A model generated the notes under the pieces. It saw only the letters and a list, made by a program, of their open reading frames with translations, did not search any database and was not told where the DNA came from. A DNA stretch of 64,000 bases from positions 630,538,915-630,602,914 of the forward strand of contig OY728123.1 in NCBI GenBank assembly GCA_963277665.1. The letters are read 5' to 3'. The DNA is from Viscum album (taxonomy: Eukaryota; Streptophyta; Magnoliopsida; Santalales; Viscaceae). How positions within the stretch are numbered: the stretch's first letter is position 1; each line of letters opens with the position of its first letter. Positions 1-15,500 of this stretch are shown piece after piece. A program made the position numbers and the translations under genes.

Positions 1-640
1 AATATGTTTTGAATATAAATATTAGAACAATGACTATAAACAGGACCCCAACCTTATGAAAAAGAATCATTATAGCTAGAAGATGTAATTTATTAATGGG
101 ATTCAATATATTTTATCTGAGTTTGAATCAATTTTAATACATAGAGATTTTTCTTCTGGAATCATTTTTAATTATTTCTTTATTATATATTTATGTGTTT
201 TCTATTATAATAATTATTTTTCATATCTATTGGATCAAGGGACCTCGATATTGGAAAGATATTGGTTTGTATGATCTTGTTGATTTTGGTTCCCAAGGAT
301 AAAAAATATAAATTTTCTAATCATGTGATTTATGGATTAGAAGACCACTATGATAAAAATTGTGGATGTTTAAGTCCTAGATACCTAACATCAGTTTCAT
401 ATAATTTTGTATCCCTTTTGGTTTAATTGAATATATTTCATAGGAATGATTATGTATGTTCGGTTTTGATATTTACTAAAATATTATTATAAATTTTTTA
501 TATGTTTGTACATTTTTTTAAATTTGTTCTTTAATATATATAAAGATTTTATATGTGTCAGTATCATTTATTTTTACTCAGAATAATTAATGTATATTTG
601 AAAAACTCATTGTCCGGTCATCTTTCTTAAAACCATTTCC
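1..640 (+). repeat. Possible 3' part of a decayed 5' LTR (ancient copia)
   Basis: This stretch is AT-rich and non-coding. It lies just upstream of a weak primer-binding-site remnant (TGGTAAAATTGTTTG, 641-655), which sits where the intact copia at 35,473 has TGGTATCAGAGGTTTG. By position it should be the end of the 5' LTR of the ancient copia whose pol remains follow. I could not align it convincingly to the 33.6-35.5 kb LTR, so the assignment rests on spacing. The LTR start would lie outside the window. Confidence 0.3.
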
Positions 641-1129
641 TGGTAAAATTGTTTGTTTTAATTTTATAACACTAGAATTCAAACCTATTGTATTTTTTAT
701 CATTTTTTCACTCCTTTAAATTTGTATCTATTGATGTATCTATTTATATAATTACATACATAAACAACGGATATAGAGAGGTGTATTTTTACTATGGAAT
801 GGTATTTTTTCCTTTGGAAAATTACAAAATATCAATTCCTATAAGCCACTAATATTTGATTATGATGAAAATGGATATTAAAGAGGTCAAGTGGTGAATG
901 TTATTATCAATAGTAGAGTTGATAAATGTATCATAATGAGTGAAAATTATAAAATTCTAGATATGAATGTTAGTTCTATTTCTAGATATGTTAATTAAGA
1001 ATATCATCTAAGCTATATAGTTTGAAATAATTTATTATGATATATGTATAAAAATATATACATTATGATATATTTCAATGTAGAGACCATTAATATTTAG
1101 TGAAAATTGGATGTTGCATATTTTAGTGA

Positions 1130-4100
1130 CTCGAATGTTTTAATTACTAGAAGAGTTATGTTTCATGAAGGCTATCAAGATTTTGATATATATCCAAGAA
1201 AAACTATTACCTAGATGCATAAATGTTTTATTACAATTTTGAATCGAATACAATCTACGATGGATAATTAATTGATCGATAATCATTACATATATATATA
1301 CATAATACCATATGAATATAAATATTTGTGTGCAATGATATATAATATGATAAATGTAATGAACTTGATTCTAGTAGATTTTATTTGAAGTCTCAATTAG
1401 TATGATAGTAGGAAAAAATAGATATAGATAAAGTAAATAAAAAATACCAGTGTTTCTCCTTCTTTTACATCTATAGATTCATATTAGAAAGAAAATACTA
1501 AAAATAATTTTTCAAAATCAACTAAACCTATGATGAAAGTGAATGTTAATTCAGATTTTAGTTATTTATGACAATTTGAGAATGATATTTTACAAATAGG
1601 TAATAGAATGAAATATATTATTGGGGATAATGATTTTTTGATCGGTACAAGATGATTCAGAATGATTTAATTTATAAGAAATACTCTTTTATGTTAAAAA
1701 AATATGAATTCGAAAAATCAACGGTATATTAGGTCAGATTGTATGAGATTGAAAATAGTTGAAAAGGGATTGAAAATTTATTATAATGGAAATGTGAAGA
1801 AAATTTTGAAAGTCCTAGAGTGATAGAGTTCTAGTGTAATATGTTCTTCTATATAATTTTCACCAGAAGAAGTTAGTGATGAATGGAGAGTTATCATCTT
1901 TGATTCTATAATTTCAATGAATAATTCATGGTATATGAAATATTTATCAATTGAATTTATAATAAACCTAAATATAAAAACTAATTATGATAATTTTTAA
2001 AATGAATATACAAAAAATCTTTCACTGGATAAAAATATTGTTTCATTACATGATGGGGATGTAATGCCTAGTTATGAAGACATGGAAGGATATGATACAT
2101 TTATTAGGAAAAATAATTACAAAGTTATGAAATTCTATGATTGTGCTAAAGAAAAAACATTATAAATCTAATAATAAAATTTAGATATATAATTCTAATG
2201 TTTCTAAAATATCAATAGAGTTAGATAGTAAATCTATGTATACTTAAAAATATGATTATAATAACTTAGTTATAAAATATAAATCTAAAATAAATTATTC
2301 GAACAACATTGCCCAATTTTTTCATCTAAGAATAATGTTTTTGATATTTTATTAAAATAATTGATACCACATTGAAATACGTCTAGAATGGGTTTTACCT
2401 TAGGAAAAAAATCCTTTCAATTCAAACTATTTTATTCTGATTAAATCACCCCTTTGTACAAAATCTCAAAGAGGTAGTAATTAGAAAAACAAATTATCAT
2501 CAAATAAAGTTCAATGTTTTTTTCATAGAGAAAATATATATTAAAATAATTAGCAGTTATTCAAAATATAATGTTGGATAGATGTGGATTTCCAAAGTAT
2601 TATTTTAAAATAATTTAGACCCAATAAATAACTGAAACTAAACTTTATATCATTTTATTCCATAGTGAAAGGTTGAGTACCAAAATTTAGAACATATATT
2701 ATATACATAAATTTTTTTCCGGACATATGATCGGTAAAAAAAAATATAATATTATAAATATTAAATTTGGAAAAAGGAATTGGTGGTAATGCTCAAGGAG
2801 AAATAAATAGTACCAGTGATATGGAATTCCTTTGTAAAGCTTCAATTTCTAATATTTTTTTATCATATAGGTATTAGTTGTATTTTCATTAGTATAATTA
2901 AATTATCTGTTGAATTATGCCTTATGAAAATAAAGAATGATAAATTTACTATTCAATAATTTTAAGTAAAATTTAATCCTTATGTTGATTTAAATGAGGT
3001 TGTATACACCATAAACTTAGAAGAAAAAAGAAGTAAATATCTACCATTACTAAGTGAAATAGAATATTGAAATTGATTGTGTCATATATGGTAAAGATAA
3101 TGTAATGTAAAAAAATTAGCATAACTTTCTATATATGGGATTGTTAGGGATATACCATTGTTTATGATTAATTAATAAAAATAATATTACCCTTTTCATT
3201 ATGGTAGGAAACATAAGTCACGATTTAAATATAATAGTGATGTATCAGATTTAGAATTTTAATAGGTAAGTCGCATGGATTTATTTAGCCCTAGATAAAA
3301 TGGAATTATTAGAGAAAAAACAATGTATAGGTATTGTTTGTTGACTACATTATATACACCATTGTAAATTTTATTTATAAAAAATAATAAAAATCCCTTT
3401 TGAATTTAAATTCCTTAGATCCCTTGTTTTAAATGAAAAAACCCTATATTTGTTTAATATCTGTAGTTCCCTTTTTGGCGAGATTGAAAATTTCAATTTT
3501 AAAACTTTTAGTATTAAGGAAGTCATCATAAATGTATTTTTAACTCTAAGAACACCGTAAGAAAATGGTTTTATGGATGATGAAATAGAATTCGTCAAGA
3601 TATTACTAGAACCGTTTGGAGTGAATTGTTAGGTGGAAAATACTTTTGAGAAGGAGATATTAGTTCTACATTATAAACTGTAAATTGAGTATTACATACA
3701 CCATTTTTTAAATATGACTCATTATGAGTTTTCGGCATGAAGAAAGGTGAAAGCATCATATTTTACAATTCTTAGATGAAAAATATTAATCTAGAATAAA
3801 AATTATATCATTTATAAATTTGATAGAAAAGTTGATGAATGATTTTTTCATGGAAATTTTACATGATGGAGGTATTATAATTTTTAAAAAAATGGAACAA
3901 CACAAGGGATGAAATATTTCGTGTTATGTTTCATGAAATATATGCTAATATTTTTAAATGTCCCACAACTATTTCTCTAGTTGATATTTTCTAAAAATAT
4001 CTTCATCCCATTTTAATTTATTTTTTACATATAAGACAAATTTAATCAATATTTTCATAATTTGAACCAATATAATATGTTCAACCAGCATTTTAGGAAC

Positions 4101-5490
4101 AAAATTTTTCACAACCAAGGAACCACTCAATCCTAAGAAAAAAACACACTAAAAATATCAGGGGATATGTTGATCATCTTGTCAAAAGATATAGTTATTT
4201 ATGAAATAAATGTGGAAATTGTTATTTCTTGTAATAGTATAAACCTAAAACACCTCTTAATGATTTTGGAGTTATAGATTAGATAAGAGAAATTAAAAAT
4301 GAACTCAATGAGTTTAAGAGAATCATTTTACGAACATTGGTAGAATGACCTAAATTAGCATATATGATTAGATAAAAATGGTTTTATTATAACAAACATG
4401 ATGAAAATGGAATTATATAATGAATTAAGTCAAAGTGTTATTATATGAGTTATAACCAACAAGAGGAAAAAAATTACAAAGAAACGTTTTCACTAATAGA
4501 AAGACTGGAATCTATCTATATACATTAATAATTTGTAATTTTTTTTAAATGTATTCTTTATCAAATAGTTTTAAAGAGTGGCTTATTTAATGGATATGTG
4601 AAGAGGAGATTTTATATAAAACTAACACGTGGTTTTGAAAGTTACAAATCTTCTAACCTTGTTAATAAACATACTAATGCACATTATGGAAATTGAGATA
4701 TACCAAGGACCTATAATAACTGACTTACCTAATTCACACAACTCATTTAATTGATAATGATTTCTAGAAACCCATAATAGATAAAATTACCATTGATGAA
4801 TTTATATTTGGATAAAATAAAAAAATCACCATAAGTCCATTATAAAACTTCTTAATTCCATGTTTGAGATTACAATGATGGGTGAACATACATTTTTTAT
4901 TGGTTTTAAAATTAATCAATGAAAATAAAGAACATTATAATCCCAAAAAAATTAATATCCATTATTTACTTGAAATATTATGTTTAAATGGTGAAAAATA
5001 TATGAAAAATCTTATAAGAACCTCAAAAACTATATATCTTATTGAATCTAAGAAACTAATTGATAATTTGTTTCTTGGAATTATTGAATTTTTATCATAT
5101 CTTTTAATTAATTAACAAAAACTAATGATTTATTTATGATTATTTGTTTCCTTTCAATGAAATATAAATGATTCCCATCTTAAATTTGCTAAAAGAATAA
5201 TTCATTTCCTTAAAAAAATCAGGATCATTAAATATTTTATTCATTTGGAAATGAGATTGAAATTAAAATTATTTTGGATACAGAACTTGGTTTATGTAAA
5301 TAGATGTAAAATATACATATGGAACATGTTATTTTATATTATATGCTTTAGTTAAAAAAACATTAAAATATATCGCTAAATATCACTTTTTGCTATGGAA
5401 TTATATTATGTTGCATCTAGAAATCATTGTGCTCAAGTGTTGCTGAATAAACACATATTCCCTAATTTCGGCATGAGTTTTATTAGATTT
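1130..5490 (+). pseudogene. Ancient Sirevirus-like copia gag-pol relic
   Basis: This was the capsid plus protease/integrase/reverse-transcriptase/RNase H polyprotein of a Ty1/copia retrotransposon and is now destroyed by stops and indels. Comparison with the younger copia at 35.6-40.5 kb shows these pieces in order: a gag fragment (FHEGYQ, then KTIT-stop-MHKCF, about 1158-1260); a gag-pol linker (FDILLK-stop-LIP, about 2330-2420); the protease flap-side SGHMIG (about 2718-2735); the integrase C-side RTP-stop-ENG (about 3535-3590); RT (KWFYYNKHDENG, then KETFSLIERLESI, about 4376-4520); RT (FEITMMGEHTFFIGFKINQ, 4863-4919); and RNase H (DTELGLCK, about 5277; LYYVASRNHCAQV, about 5392-5484). Protease to integrase is about 0.83 kb in both copies, and the RT FFxG motif to RNase H is about 0.53 kb in both. 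The repeated agreement in order, spacing and motif makes chance unlikely. It is far older than the second copia and cannot be functional. The gag part is the least certain. Confidence 0.8.
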
Positions 5491-8400
5491 AATTTTTTTT
5501 CCAAAAAACAAGTTCCATAGTTTTTTATAATAACACAACACATCACTCTTAGTAAAATGAAATACATATAAGACAAAATTTACTTTAAATACACAAAAAA
5601 TTGAGATATTATTTTATGGTTTATTCGAAATTTATAAAAACTTGCTACAATTTTTATAAATAATTATAATTTTGATATATTTTATTTTTTATAAATAATA
5701 TTTTTAATACAATTATTATTTGATCATTAATTTAATTTTATCATAAATATCTCTTTATAATGAAAAAATCCTAGAGAATGGGAAGACCATTTTGGATTTG
5801 TTTTCCTATGATCTTATGTATTACCAAAATCTCTTGGTGCAGAAATTTTATGTATCATTTTTATTTTGAATGAAATGAACCTCATCCAATGTTTTATCTA
5901 CTCAAGTCTACTTCGATAAATTTTTCTAATGAAACCAAGTATTTCAAATCATTATACAATCGTAATTATAATTGTAAATATAAAAACATTATGGGATCTA
6001 CCTTTTCTTCCCTTTTAAAAGTTATATATGAAATTTCATAAAATTATAATTATAAACATTTAATTTCTATATAAATTATTTTTATTAGATAAAATTAAAA
6101 ACCATTATATTTTTTTCAATATGTAGTGTTCAAAATATTCACTTTCATAAATTATAGATGTCATCATCTTCTAAGATCAATTCTCAACAATTGTATTCTT
6201 TTGGGAATTCAAACCATCACTCTATTCCCTTTCAAAATGATAGAGAGTTAAATTAAAAATGTAAAAAGATATGTTCATTGATTTAATATTTCACAAAAAT
6301 ATAATGTCAAAATAAGAGGACTCATAGAAGAATCAAAATTATATACGGAAGATAAATTCTATTGTGAATATGTTATCTTATAAATAATAATTTTTTTCAT
6401 CAAAATTTTGAATCTTGTTATCTTTTATTCATTAATGATTTTGAATTTTGGTTAATATGTATATATATGTATAGATGTGAATATTATTATATATTTTTTA
6501 ATGTATTTCAATTTTTCCTAAATTCAAAAATATTCTTCAAAATTATTTTTTGAAGTGTTTATCAGTCATATTATTAAACTTTTTGTACTTAAAGTTTCAA
6601 TTTCCCATAATTTTATTTTAACAATTTGAATATGGGAGAAAGTAGAGAACTATAAATTAATAAATGTGTGAAGAAATAGATCAATAGAATGTGGTATAAT
6701 TTACAAGAAGTGATAATTTAAAATATTTAATTTAAAAATTTTAAATTTATTTGTTTTATATTAACCCTTTCAAAAAGGGTATATTATTTAGTCAAAATGC
6801 CTCTTTCTAACATTACTTTTGAAACTCACAATTCAATATTTATATTTTTCCATATTATGAATCCTTATCATTATAAAGTTGTAATTTTTTTCCAAATAAA
6901 TATATTTTAACATATGATGAAATTCTATAGTACAAGAATGATATATATCATCTATATTGAATAAACATTTACCAAGTACATCATACATACATCGAAAAAT
7001 TTCATCATATAGATGTATACAAAGTCTATAAAATTAATTGATCAAAATATCGGATAGAGAGGGTCTCATGATTTCCATGGGGTAGAGTTATACAATGTGT
7101 ATTATATTGATTTCATCATATGGATAAATATGAATTCTCCCAGAAAAAATTTAAATAATCATACTAGATGAAGATATATAATACATTCCAGATGGTGAAT
7201 TATTATTTCCTCATGATATATATTTTTTAAATAATTGTAAATTATTAATACCTAATGAACATCATATATAGTGAAGTTTCGACAAACTCTATGAAATTAT
7301 ATAAGTTATTTTTTTTATGTAGTGGAAACTAATATCTAGAAACTTGGATTCTATCCATTGAAAGTATGTATATAAATGAGACTATAGACTTATGGAGAAT
7401 AATTATATACAGTATAATTATATAATTTTTTTTTGAGGATTTAAAATACCTTTTTTTAGAGTGTGTTTAAATTTTATTTTTTAGAATGATAACTTTAAGA
7501 ATCATTTTTAGTGATTTCATTTTAAACTGGTTATGATTTTATAGTTCCAATCATTACTTTTCTGATCAATTTTAATTTTCCCCATTAATGAGGGTGGGGA
7601 GGTCTGTCTAATCTTATCGGTCAAGGGAACCTAGGTGTATGAAGATAGATATAAGTATCATCAGTTGATTGAGGGATCACAAGTCATAAAAGATAGACCT
7701 TATGAAAGGTTAAATCATTGACATCTATATATGTGTTCAAATACATTTTAATAACATGAGTTTTAAGAGAGAATAATTCCCATTAAAGATTCTATATGTT
7801 TTTCTATGATGTTAAATAAATGCATCCATTGCTTTTCAAATTATTCTTGTAAGTTTATTATTCTGACATAGCAATATATTGAAATTTTTTATTATAAAAT
7901 ATTAAAAATTTATTACTATAATAATATTAGGTATATAATAAAACACGCTGTGATAAAAAGATGATAATATTTTTTTGGGAAAATTTTATGTTTTTTATAT
8001 TAAATTTGTTCCCCTATTGTAGTTTTATTAATACTATAAAAATATTACATAAGGAGGATCAATTAACATAATATATTATATCATACCATTATATATTGGT
8101 AGTACATTGATTATAAACATATCAAAATTTGTGTCTTTCTTACTATACCAAGATTATTTCATTAAAATAGATTAGAAGATGTTCTGTTATAAAATCTTTA
8201 TAATCCCTTGACCATGCATATTTCGAAAATCACTAGTCTTCCAATCCATTGAATCAATTGATCATGCGGGATTGTAAAAAAAATTATCATATACCCAAAA
8301 TCACTTAATCTCAACAACTAGTATTATAATAAACACATTGAAATTTCCAATGATATTTATATTTAAAACCATCATAATAATGGCTATTAGAAAAATAGAA

Positions 8401-11400
8401 AATGAAAATATTGCACCGATTAGAAGACCTATTAGAAATAAGTAGTTTCTCAACTTTAAAAATAAAAAAGGATTTAAATGTATCATTAATACATCTTCTG
8501 TTAATAAAATATATGGTCATATTTATAATTGACGTAGTGGCACACTTCAGTAGATAGATTTATAATTATTTTAGTTTAGATTATCAAAGCATAAAAATAA
8601 TCAACTTAATCATTTGATGGAATTAGAATTATTCGCTATCATCCGAGGACATTAATATGTTTCCCTATAAAACACATTAAGAGGTGAATTTAATCTCACA
8701 TTAAACATTAATTTTATATATTCACTTTTCAATATAAATATTTGGAATAAAATTAAGAAAAATGAATTATGTAGAACCAAAGAGACTAAAATACAACAAC
8801 AAGTTAGAATATTTTTATCTATGATTTTTTTTTATTTTAATATTATGAAAATGAGTAATTAACTCAACAATTAGGAATTTAATTATGATTTCCATGATTT
8901 AATCAAGAGAAGTTAGAGGGAAGAGGTGGTCTATTAGGTTTCATCATTTTTCCATGATATTGGTTGAATGAGGATATATTTGAAGCATCCCCTCTTAAAA
9001 AAAAAATTTCTAAGAAATACTAACTTAAAAGACTCATGGTCACTCGGTGTGGTATGATTGCACCATCCATTGGGAATGAATTCACTACTACCTCCCCCCA
9101 TCCAATATAGTCCCTATATGGTCCTTGGGACTATGTAATATGAATTTTTAACCATAAAATTTCCTCCAATATTCCATTAATGGATTCAAATCTCTAAAAT
9201 AGAATCCTAACAAAATTACCAAAATACGTTACCCAAAAAGACATTTTAGTATTTGAAGACTTGTTATCCATTCCTGTACATACATGCATAAGTTACCAAA
9301 TATAAAATAAATAACATATAACCTAGTATACTATTAAGAGAAATATTTATGTCCCCAAAATAACTCAAACTACCATGAGACACACGAAATATACAAGGAT
9401 GTTAAATTTCATGTGATATCAATAGACTGCATAATCCCTATTTCATATGCGGCATGGTTTATTGACATGTAACCCAGGGAACCTCAATCCTTACTATCAA
9501 TAATTCCATATCAAATTCATACCATTGACCATGGTTCACAATGTTCTAATCGAAACCACCTATGTGGAAAAGTGATCCACCATTTCAATACTACCCCATT
9601 ACCCCTAGGAGTCTTTTACACACTCAAGATATTATCACCCATCTTCTTTCATTGGATGTTTTATTTTTTCCACCATCCGTAGGAAATGTCAATATCTTTT
9701 AACTACTAAGTGGAAGTCCCTATTTGGCACTACCTTGTCACAACAGAGACACCAAAAAACTATTCTAATCATCATCACTTATTATAAACTAATATTTTAA
9801 CAATTAACCATTGAAAAGGCCATGAGGGAGCATTAACTGGAAAAATGAAAGTATAAATGTAATTCAATGAATATATAAGATAAAGACTAGTAAAAATTTT
9901 ATTCCTAAACACATGTTATAAAGAACCTGAGATCTCTCATTTAAAATAGGTGTATGGAAAATAATAGATCATGTGAAAATTTTATCGTTTTTCAAAACAA
10001 ACATTGTATTAACTGGTCAATAAAAAAAATTCTAAATAAAATTATGAAGAATAAATTCTAGATTGATGATATATTACAAAAATAAGTTTGAATATATTAT
10101 TTGATTAACATTATCCCTTAATAATACAAAAAATTAAACACATTAGTATAATTTTTTCAAATAATCCCCCATAATATAATAATTATCAATAAATTTCATA
10201 AGTAATACACTAAGACATTAGAACATAATATTTTTTAAAAATATAGTGATGTAATTTAAAATTTATTTATTTAAAAAAAATTTATTTAATTTAAATTCTT
10301 TTATGGGTTCATTACCATGGTTCCACCATAAGAAAAATAGAATATCAATTATAGGAGGATTAATTAAGTTAAATGAATAAATAGAATCTATTAAACATTG
10401 AAATCTCTTATCTCATGGATATTATACTGACACATCAAAATTCAATCACCATTAATACACTGATCATCCACCACTATAAAATCTAATATTCTCTCTATAA
10501 ATATGCATATTGGACATACTCTAATTTATAATTCTATATAATTTAGGGTTCCATAATCAATGATGGATCTACCTTAATTAAAAGTTTAAAATATCTATTT
10601 GTAATGGAGAATGAATCAAACGTTTCAAAATAATGAAATACCATAGAAGGAATATTCCCAAACCCAATACAATAATACCTAAATAATAACACTCTGAAGA
10701 AAAAACTCTATTTTTGATATAATCAAAATGTGAAGTTTTTTATATGATATTTATTATAGATTACTCAAGAATTCACACTATTATGAAAAATATTTATTAA
10801 TTCAATAACTATTAAATATCTACTTAAATTTCAAATGATTAAAACTCTTCCAAAATTAATTGTGACGTAAAATACCATATACTATGACAAACAAAATAAA
10901 AAACATCCATGGTTATTTCATAAAGTAAATTTACAGTTTTACCCCTTTATGGGACTAATGTATTCAAAATAAAATATGATCTAATACCTTATTTAGGGGA
11001 AAAAATCCACTACATCCTCACCACCATTAAATCAATTCATCCCTAAAATGGAAACACCCTGAGATACCAAATTCATAATCATGTAAAACAAATTGTAGAT
11101 AAAAAAACCCTCTCATGTAAAAAACCCTGTGGTACTGGTCTATAAACTATTTTTACATGAGAAAAGACACATCAAAAACCTTTTCTTCTCTACAACTTTC
11201 TTTTAGATTACATTCCATTGATTTCTACTCCCTCATATGGTTCAATAATTTCAAAACAATTTATGTAAACACAAAAAAATAAACATAAGATGTTATTATG
11301 AGAGTCGTAAAAATATTTTATTGATAATACATTTACATCCTTAGGTTAGCTATACATATAGAACAAAGTTGAAAACACAAACCATCAACACAAAACAAAA

Positions 11401-12019
11401 AAATTTCATAATCAATGGTACTAAATATATGATTTTTCTGATCTCAACCATTAATTATAAACCCCAAAAATACAACACAAAAAACATTGATCCACATCAA
11501 TACCCACAAAAATGTGATTGAAAAAGTGATTTCACATAAACCATATAAGAGAAAATATGGTGAGCCTCTTTGAGGATTATATAAAACTCTCATGATAACC
11601 TAACAAATCTCATGCAAAAAAAATTACATAAAAAACTATATGGACATCCCTATTAATGAAGAGTTATCATCTGTATAAAATATTTTAATTACACATCAAC
11701 AAAATTAATATCCAATAAGACATCAACCACTAATGACAATAAACATATTGTCTTGTTGTTTCTTTTCTGAAATTTTTTGATGAGAACCTATGAAAATAAA
11801 AACAAAAAAATAAAACTATCATGTTACCAACCCTTAACTCATTGATGAATAATCTCAACATAATTAAAAATGAATGGGCATGAACTATTTTTATAATATT
11901 TTTCTATAAACTCTTGACCACCAGATAAACCATTAAGAAACAAAAATACCCAAATTCCTTAACCCACAGAGAAACTTCCTTCACTATATAGGCACGATCA
12001 CTAAATAATGTCATCAAAA
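5491..12019. other. AT-rich decayed intergenic DNA, nothing recognised
   Basis: I see no gene, RNA or clear element boundary here. Open frames are short and show no family motif on either strand. If the ancient copia upstream was built like the one at 33.6 kb, its third ORF and 3' LTR should fall in about 5.5-9.5 kb. A purine-rich stretch (GAGGGTGGGGAGG, near 7,590) is a possible but unproven polypurine-tract remnant. About 9.0-11.8 kb has a different texture, with more C-rich + strand tracts, suggesting another old insertion on the minus strand. Confidence 0.5.
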
Positions 12020-12588
12020 TGGCTCGAAGGCCTTAATTTTTTTAGTTATTTTTGATAATACACCTTTCAAGGGGTGAGGTGGAAACATTACAAGGCCTGA
12101 AGGATCAGAGACAATTACATGACCTGTAGGTCTTAGAGGGAATCACCCAGACCAGACAACTTGGAACTACCCCTCCCCCACAAATGTCATGATATTCGCA
12201 CTGCACCTTTGCAAGGTTAGTCGACTACCTGTCCAATGCAAATTTGCACAGGCCCAGTACCAATGGCAATGCCATACCCTTTTATTCTTACAATTATAGT
12301 TAGCTATGCTCTAGTGAATTTGATTTCCCTAAATCCTCATCTGAAGCCTTATCAATTTTTGTCTTACTGGTATATCTCCATTAATGTGGCTCGAAGACCT
12401 TGAGGGGGCCCAAAAGCCTTACTTTTGCCTGAAGGCCTTGAGAATCAACTGGCTCTAAGGCCTTGGGAGGCCTAAAATTATTACTGTACCCAAGGACCAA
12501 ACTAGTTTCCCAAATGCCCAGATGGATGAATAGTTCTTCCTGGTACAGTATCGAACAGTACCTACTACAGTACCTACTATAGTGCTAC
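12020..12588. repeat. GC-richer repeat fragment, left half (split by E1)
   Basis: The base composition rises sharply against the flanks. A short motif recurs: TGGCTCGAAGGCCTT near 12,020, TGGCTCGAAGACCTT near 12,385, and CTGAAGGCCTTGAG and CTAAGGCCTTGGGAGG near 12,435-12,465. The end carries ACAGTACCTACT twice. It stops exactly at the GCTAC target duplication of element E1 and resumes at 24,264, where CTACTGTAACCC continues the same style. So this is a segment older than E1. I do not recognise the family; it has no long open frame. Confidence 0.5.
12584..12588. repeat. E1 target-site duplication (left)
   Basis: GCTAC immediately precedes the left LTR of E1 and recurs exactly after its right LTR at 24,264-24,268. 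A 5-bp duplication is the normal footprint of LTR-retrotransposon integration. Confidence 0.7.
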
Positions 12589-15500
12589 TACTTTAAGGGC
12601 CCAGCCTTAAACATTACATAATCCAAAATTAAATGAATAATTCACATTAAGGATATTTTCAGGTTTATAGTTTTAAATAATTAGTCTATAACTCTTAAAT
12701 AAAAACTTGAAATATTAGATGTAGACAGTACTACTCTGTAACCATTTTTTCAAAAAATAAAATCTCCTAAAAAGAAACATTTCTAATTCCATGTTTTAGA
12801 TAGTATGTATTTTCCTTGATCACATCCTTGACCCTATTCTTCTTCAAGTCTTCTGGAAAACATTTAAAAAACTAGGTATGAGAATAATAAGCTTAGTAAG
12901 GGTTATAAAATAAGCAGGGAAATCATTAGCCCAACATTAAATAAAAATAAATGAAAACATACTTTTCAATCATAGGATTTATGAATAAAAAACATAAATC
13001 ATAAATCATATAGGTTACTTCTGGAATTCATAACATAATTACATTGTAGCTATCACAGCTACATATGGAGTCATATTTGGAATACCCATCAAAGTATATT
13101 CCCTAAATCTCTTAGGATAAACATTAACATTTACCTTCACCAAATCACCCAATGCATTGGAGAGCTATCTCGGGCTCTCCTACCCTAGGTTTATCAAGGA
13201 AACACCTGTATACGTAAATAATGCCCAAGAAACATAACATATTCATAAAAATTAAAACAAGAATAAAATAAATTTATCATTTCCATAATTAATCACAACA
13301 TATCTTTTAAATATGTAGACAAAATCAATGCATTATCAAACCATTTCCAAACCCATTTAGAACATTTAATAGAGATATTTATTAATCAATGTGTCCCATA
13401 CCACATTGAAAAATTTAAATAAATTAACATTTGGAAACATTAATTCCATATAAGTAACCCCTTAAATCCATTTTTAAAGCATGTACATTATTGATAACGA
13501 TTTAGAAGCATAAATCATTAATACATTTAAAAAATATATTTTCGTTAAAGAGTTTTTAACAAAATGAGAGACTCTTGAATACAAATAATTGAAGAATAAC
13601 ATTGAATTAGATCTTCATAATATCATTGTAATAAAGGGATTCCTAATATAATATTTCAAAGGACAGTATATACACCATATAAAAGTGAATTGTTGCACAA
13701 CACCAATGATGTCTCAATGGAATGTAAATTGATATGAAATCCCTTATAAAAATTGTATCTTTTGATTAAGAAAAAATCAATGACATAATAATGTGTGAAA
13801 AATAATAATACACTCAATATAAGTGGATATAAAGGGTGAAACAATCAGAGGCTATTAACACATATTCAAAGATTGATATAATCAATAAGTATAAGTTTAT
13901 CCCAAAGAATTGAAATAGGGTGACGAAGTACTCGTACAGAAATTTGACAGCCTAACGATGTCACATTAATATTCAGAAAATGAATTGATGAGAGAGAAAA
14001 GGATTATTAATCACTTGGAAATAATATTTGAAGCAATAAGGTTATACAATAACATATCCCAACATAATAATATGTAAATTGAAAGACATAACAAAAACAA
14101 GTCTTTTAAAAAGAGGAGGATGAAATGTTCCCTTACTGATTTGGTAAATTACGAAACATACACCCCATGAAAGAAGGATCATACAATTAAGTTTTAAATA
14201 CCCATTAATTGAATTATATTACACAAATAATACAATAATAGGCAGTACATACACCACACAAATGGAAATAGTGGAAAACATAGCATGAATCTCACAGGAA
14301 TAAAAAGTGAGAAGAAAATCCCTTACCATGTTGTAATCAATCGAGTCATATGAAAAAAGATAATAACCATCAAATAAATCACAGAATACCATGAATATAA
14401 ATAGATTCATGATAGTATATAGAAAATGTATGTACATAATACACCACATGCAATAAATTAGTAGCGAACAATGGAAATATCATGGAATTAATAGTGATAT
14501 AAGAAATCTCATACCTTGTGTCAAACATGACTTGTTTGTTCTTTATTCTTCCTCAATAATAAAAATAAGATAATTTATACTTTATTTAGAACCTTTTTCA
14601 TGTTTATTATTCCTTTTATATAACTTATTACCATGTTATCAACATTATGTTATCATTTATGTTAATAATGGTCATTTTGTCGATATTTGGTACTTGAGTC
14701 AAAAATAAACACCTTATAATTAATAGTTGTCCATGTGGTCAAGATTATATTATATCCAGAATGATATTCATGATTTATATATCATATATATCTTTTATAT
14801 ATATGTACTTATTATAGTACATAACATTTTGAGATAAGAAATGAAATGCACAGTTCATGGAGACGGTAAGCCGTATGAACGCATGAACGCTACTTTCATT
14901 ACTATTTCGTTTTTTAATTAATTGAAAACATAATGATAATATTTATATTATAATTAGAGTATAATATCATATATAGTTTCCATAAGTCCATCCTTTATAC
15001 GTCCCACATATGGTATGAATGATTCATATCACTTTGAGTGGGCGGTAGTTCGCACTTCCTCAAATGAAATTATCACGTTTACTTATAATGGAAACCATAA
15101 AGGGATGTTAAAAATTAAGAATAAATAATAATTAAGAAAACATAAACATAATATATATCATTTAAAATTACATTTCCATCATAATGGTCACCATAAGAGG
15201 TGATCGGTGATAATTGAACAATCATCGTTTCGTGAGGCATTAGTTTCCACCCACAGAAACAGTATGTTATTTACCCATTAGATGGAGGTGTGAGTAATTG
15301 TAGATAGAATATATCTCATAAAAAACCAAGTATATTTTGGATAGTTTATTTGTTATAAAAGAATGTAATAATAATATTTTATGGGTTGGAGATGTAAAAT
15401 AAAACAAAAGGACTTAAGAGAAGACATTACCATTAAATTGGATATCTCCCTTTTGTTTGAACCAAAGGTTTTACTTGAAGTGCCTTATGCCTAAGGTAAG

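Noticed and set aside
600..1300. Possible endogenous pararetrovirus (caulimovirid) movement-protein remnant
   Set aside because: Initially suggested by isolated peptide similarity. The downstream motifs and spacing fit a copia gag-pol relic far better.
8301..8520. Hydrophobic 61-69-codon frames that look like membrane peptides
   Set aside because: Overlapping frames in AT-rich DNA on one strand give Ile/Phe/Leu-rich peptides by composition; no start context or conservation to support them.
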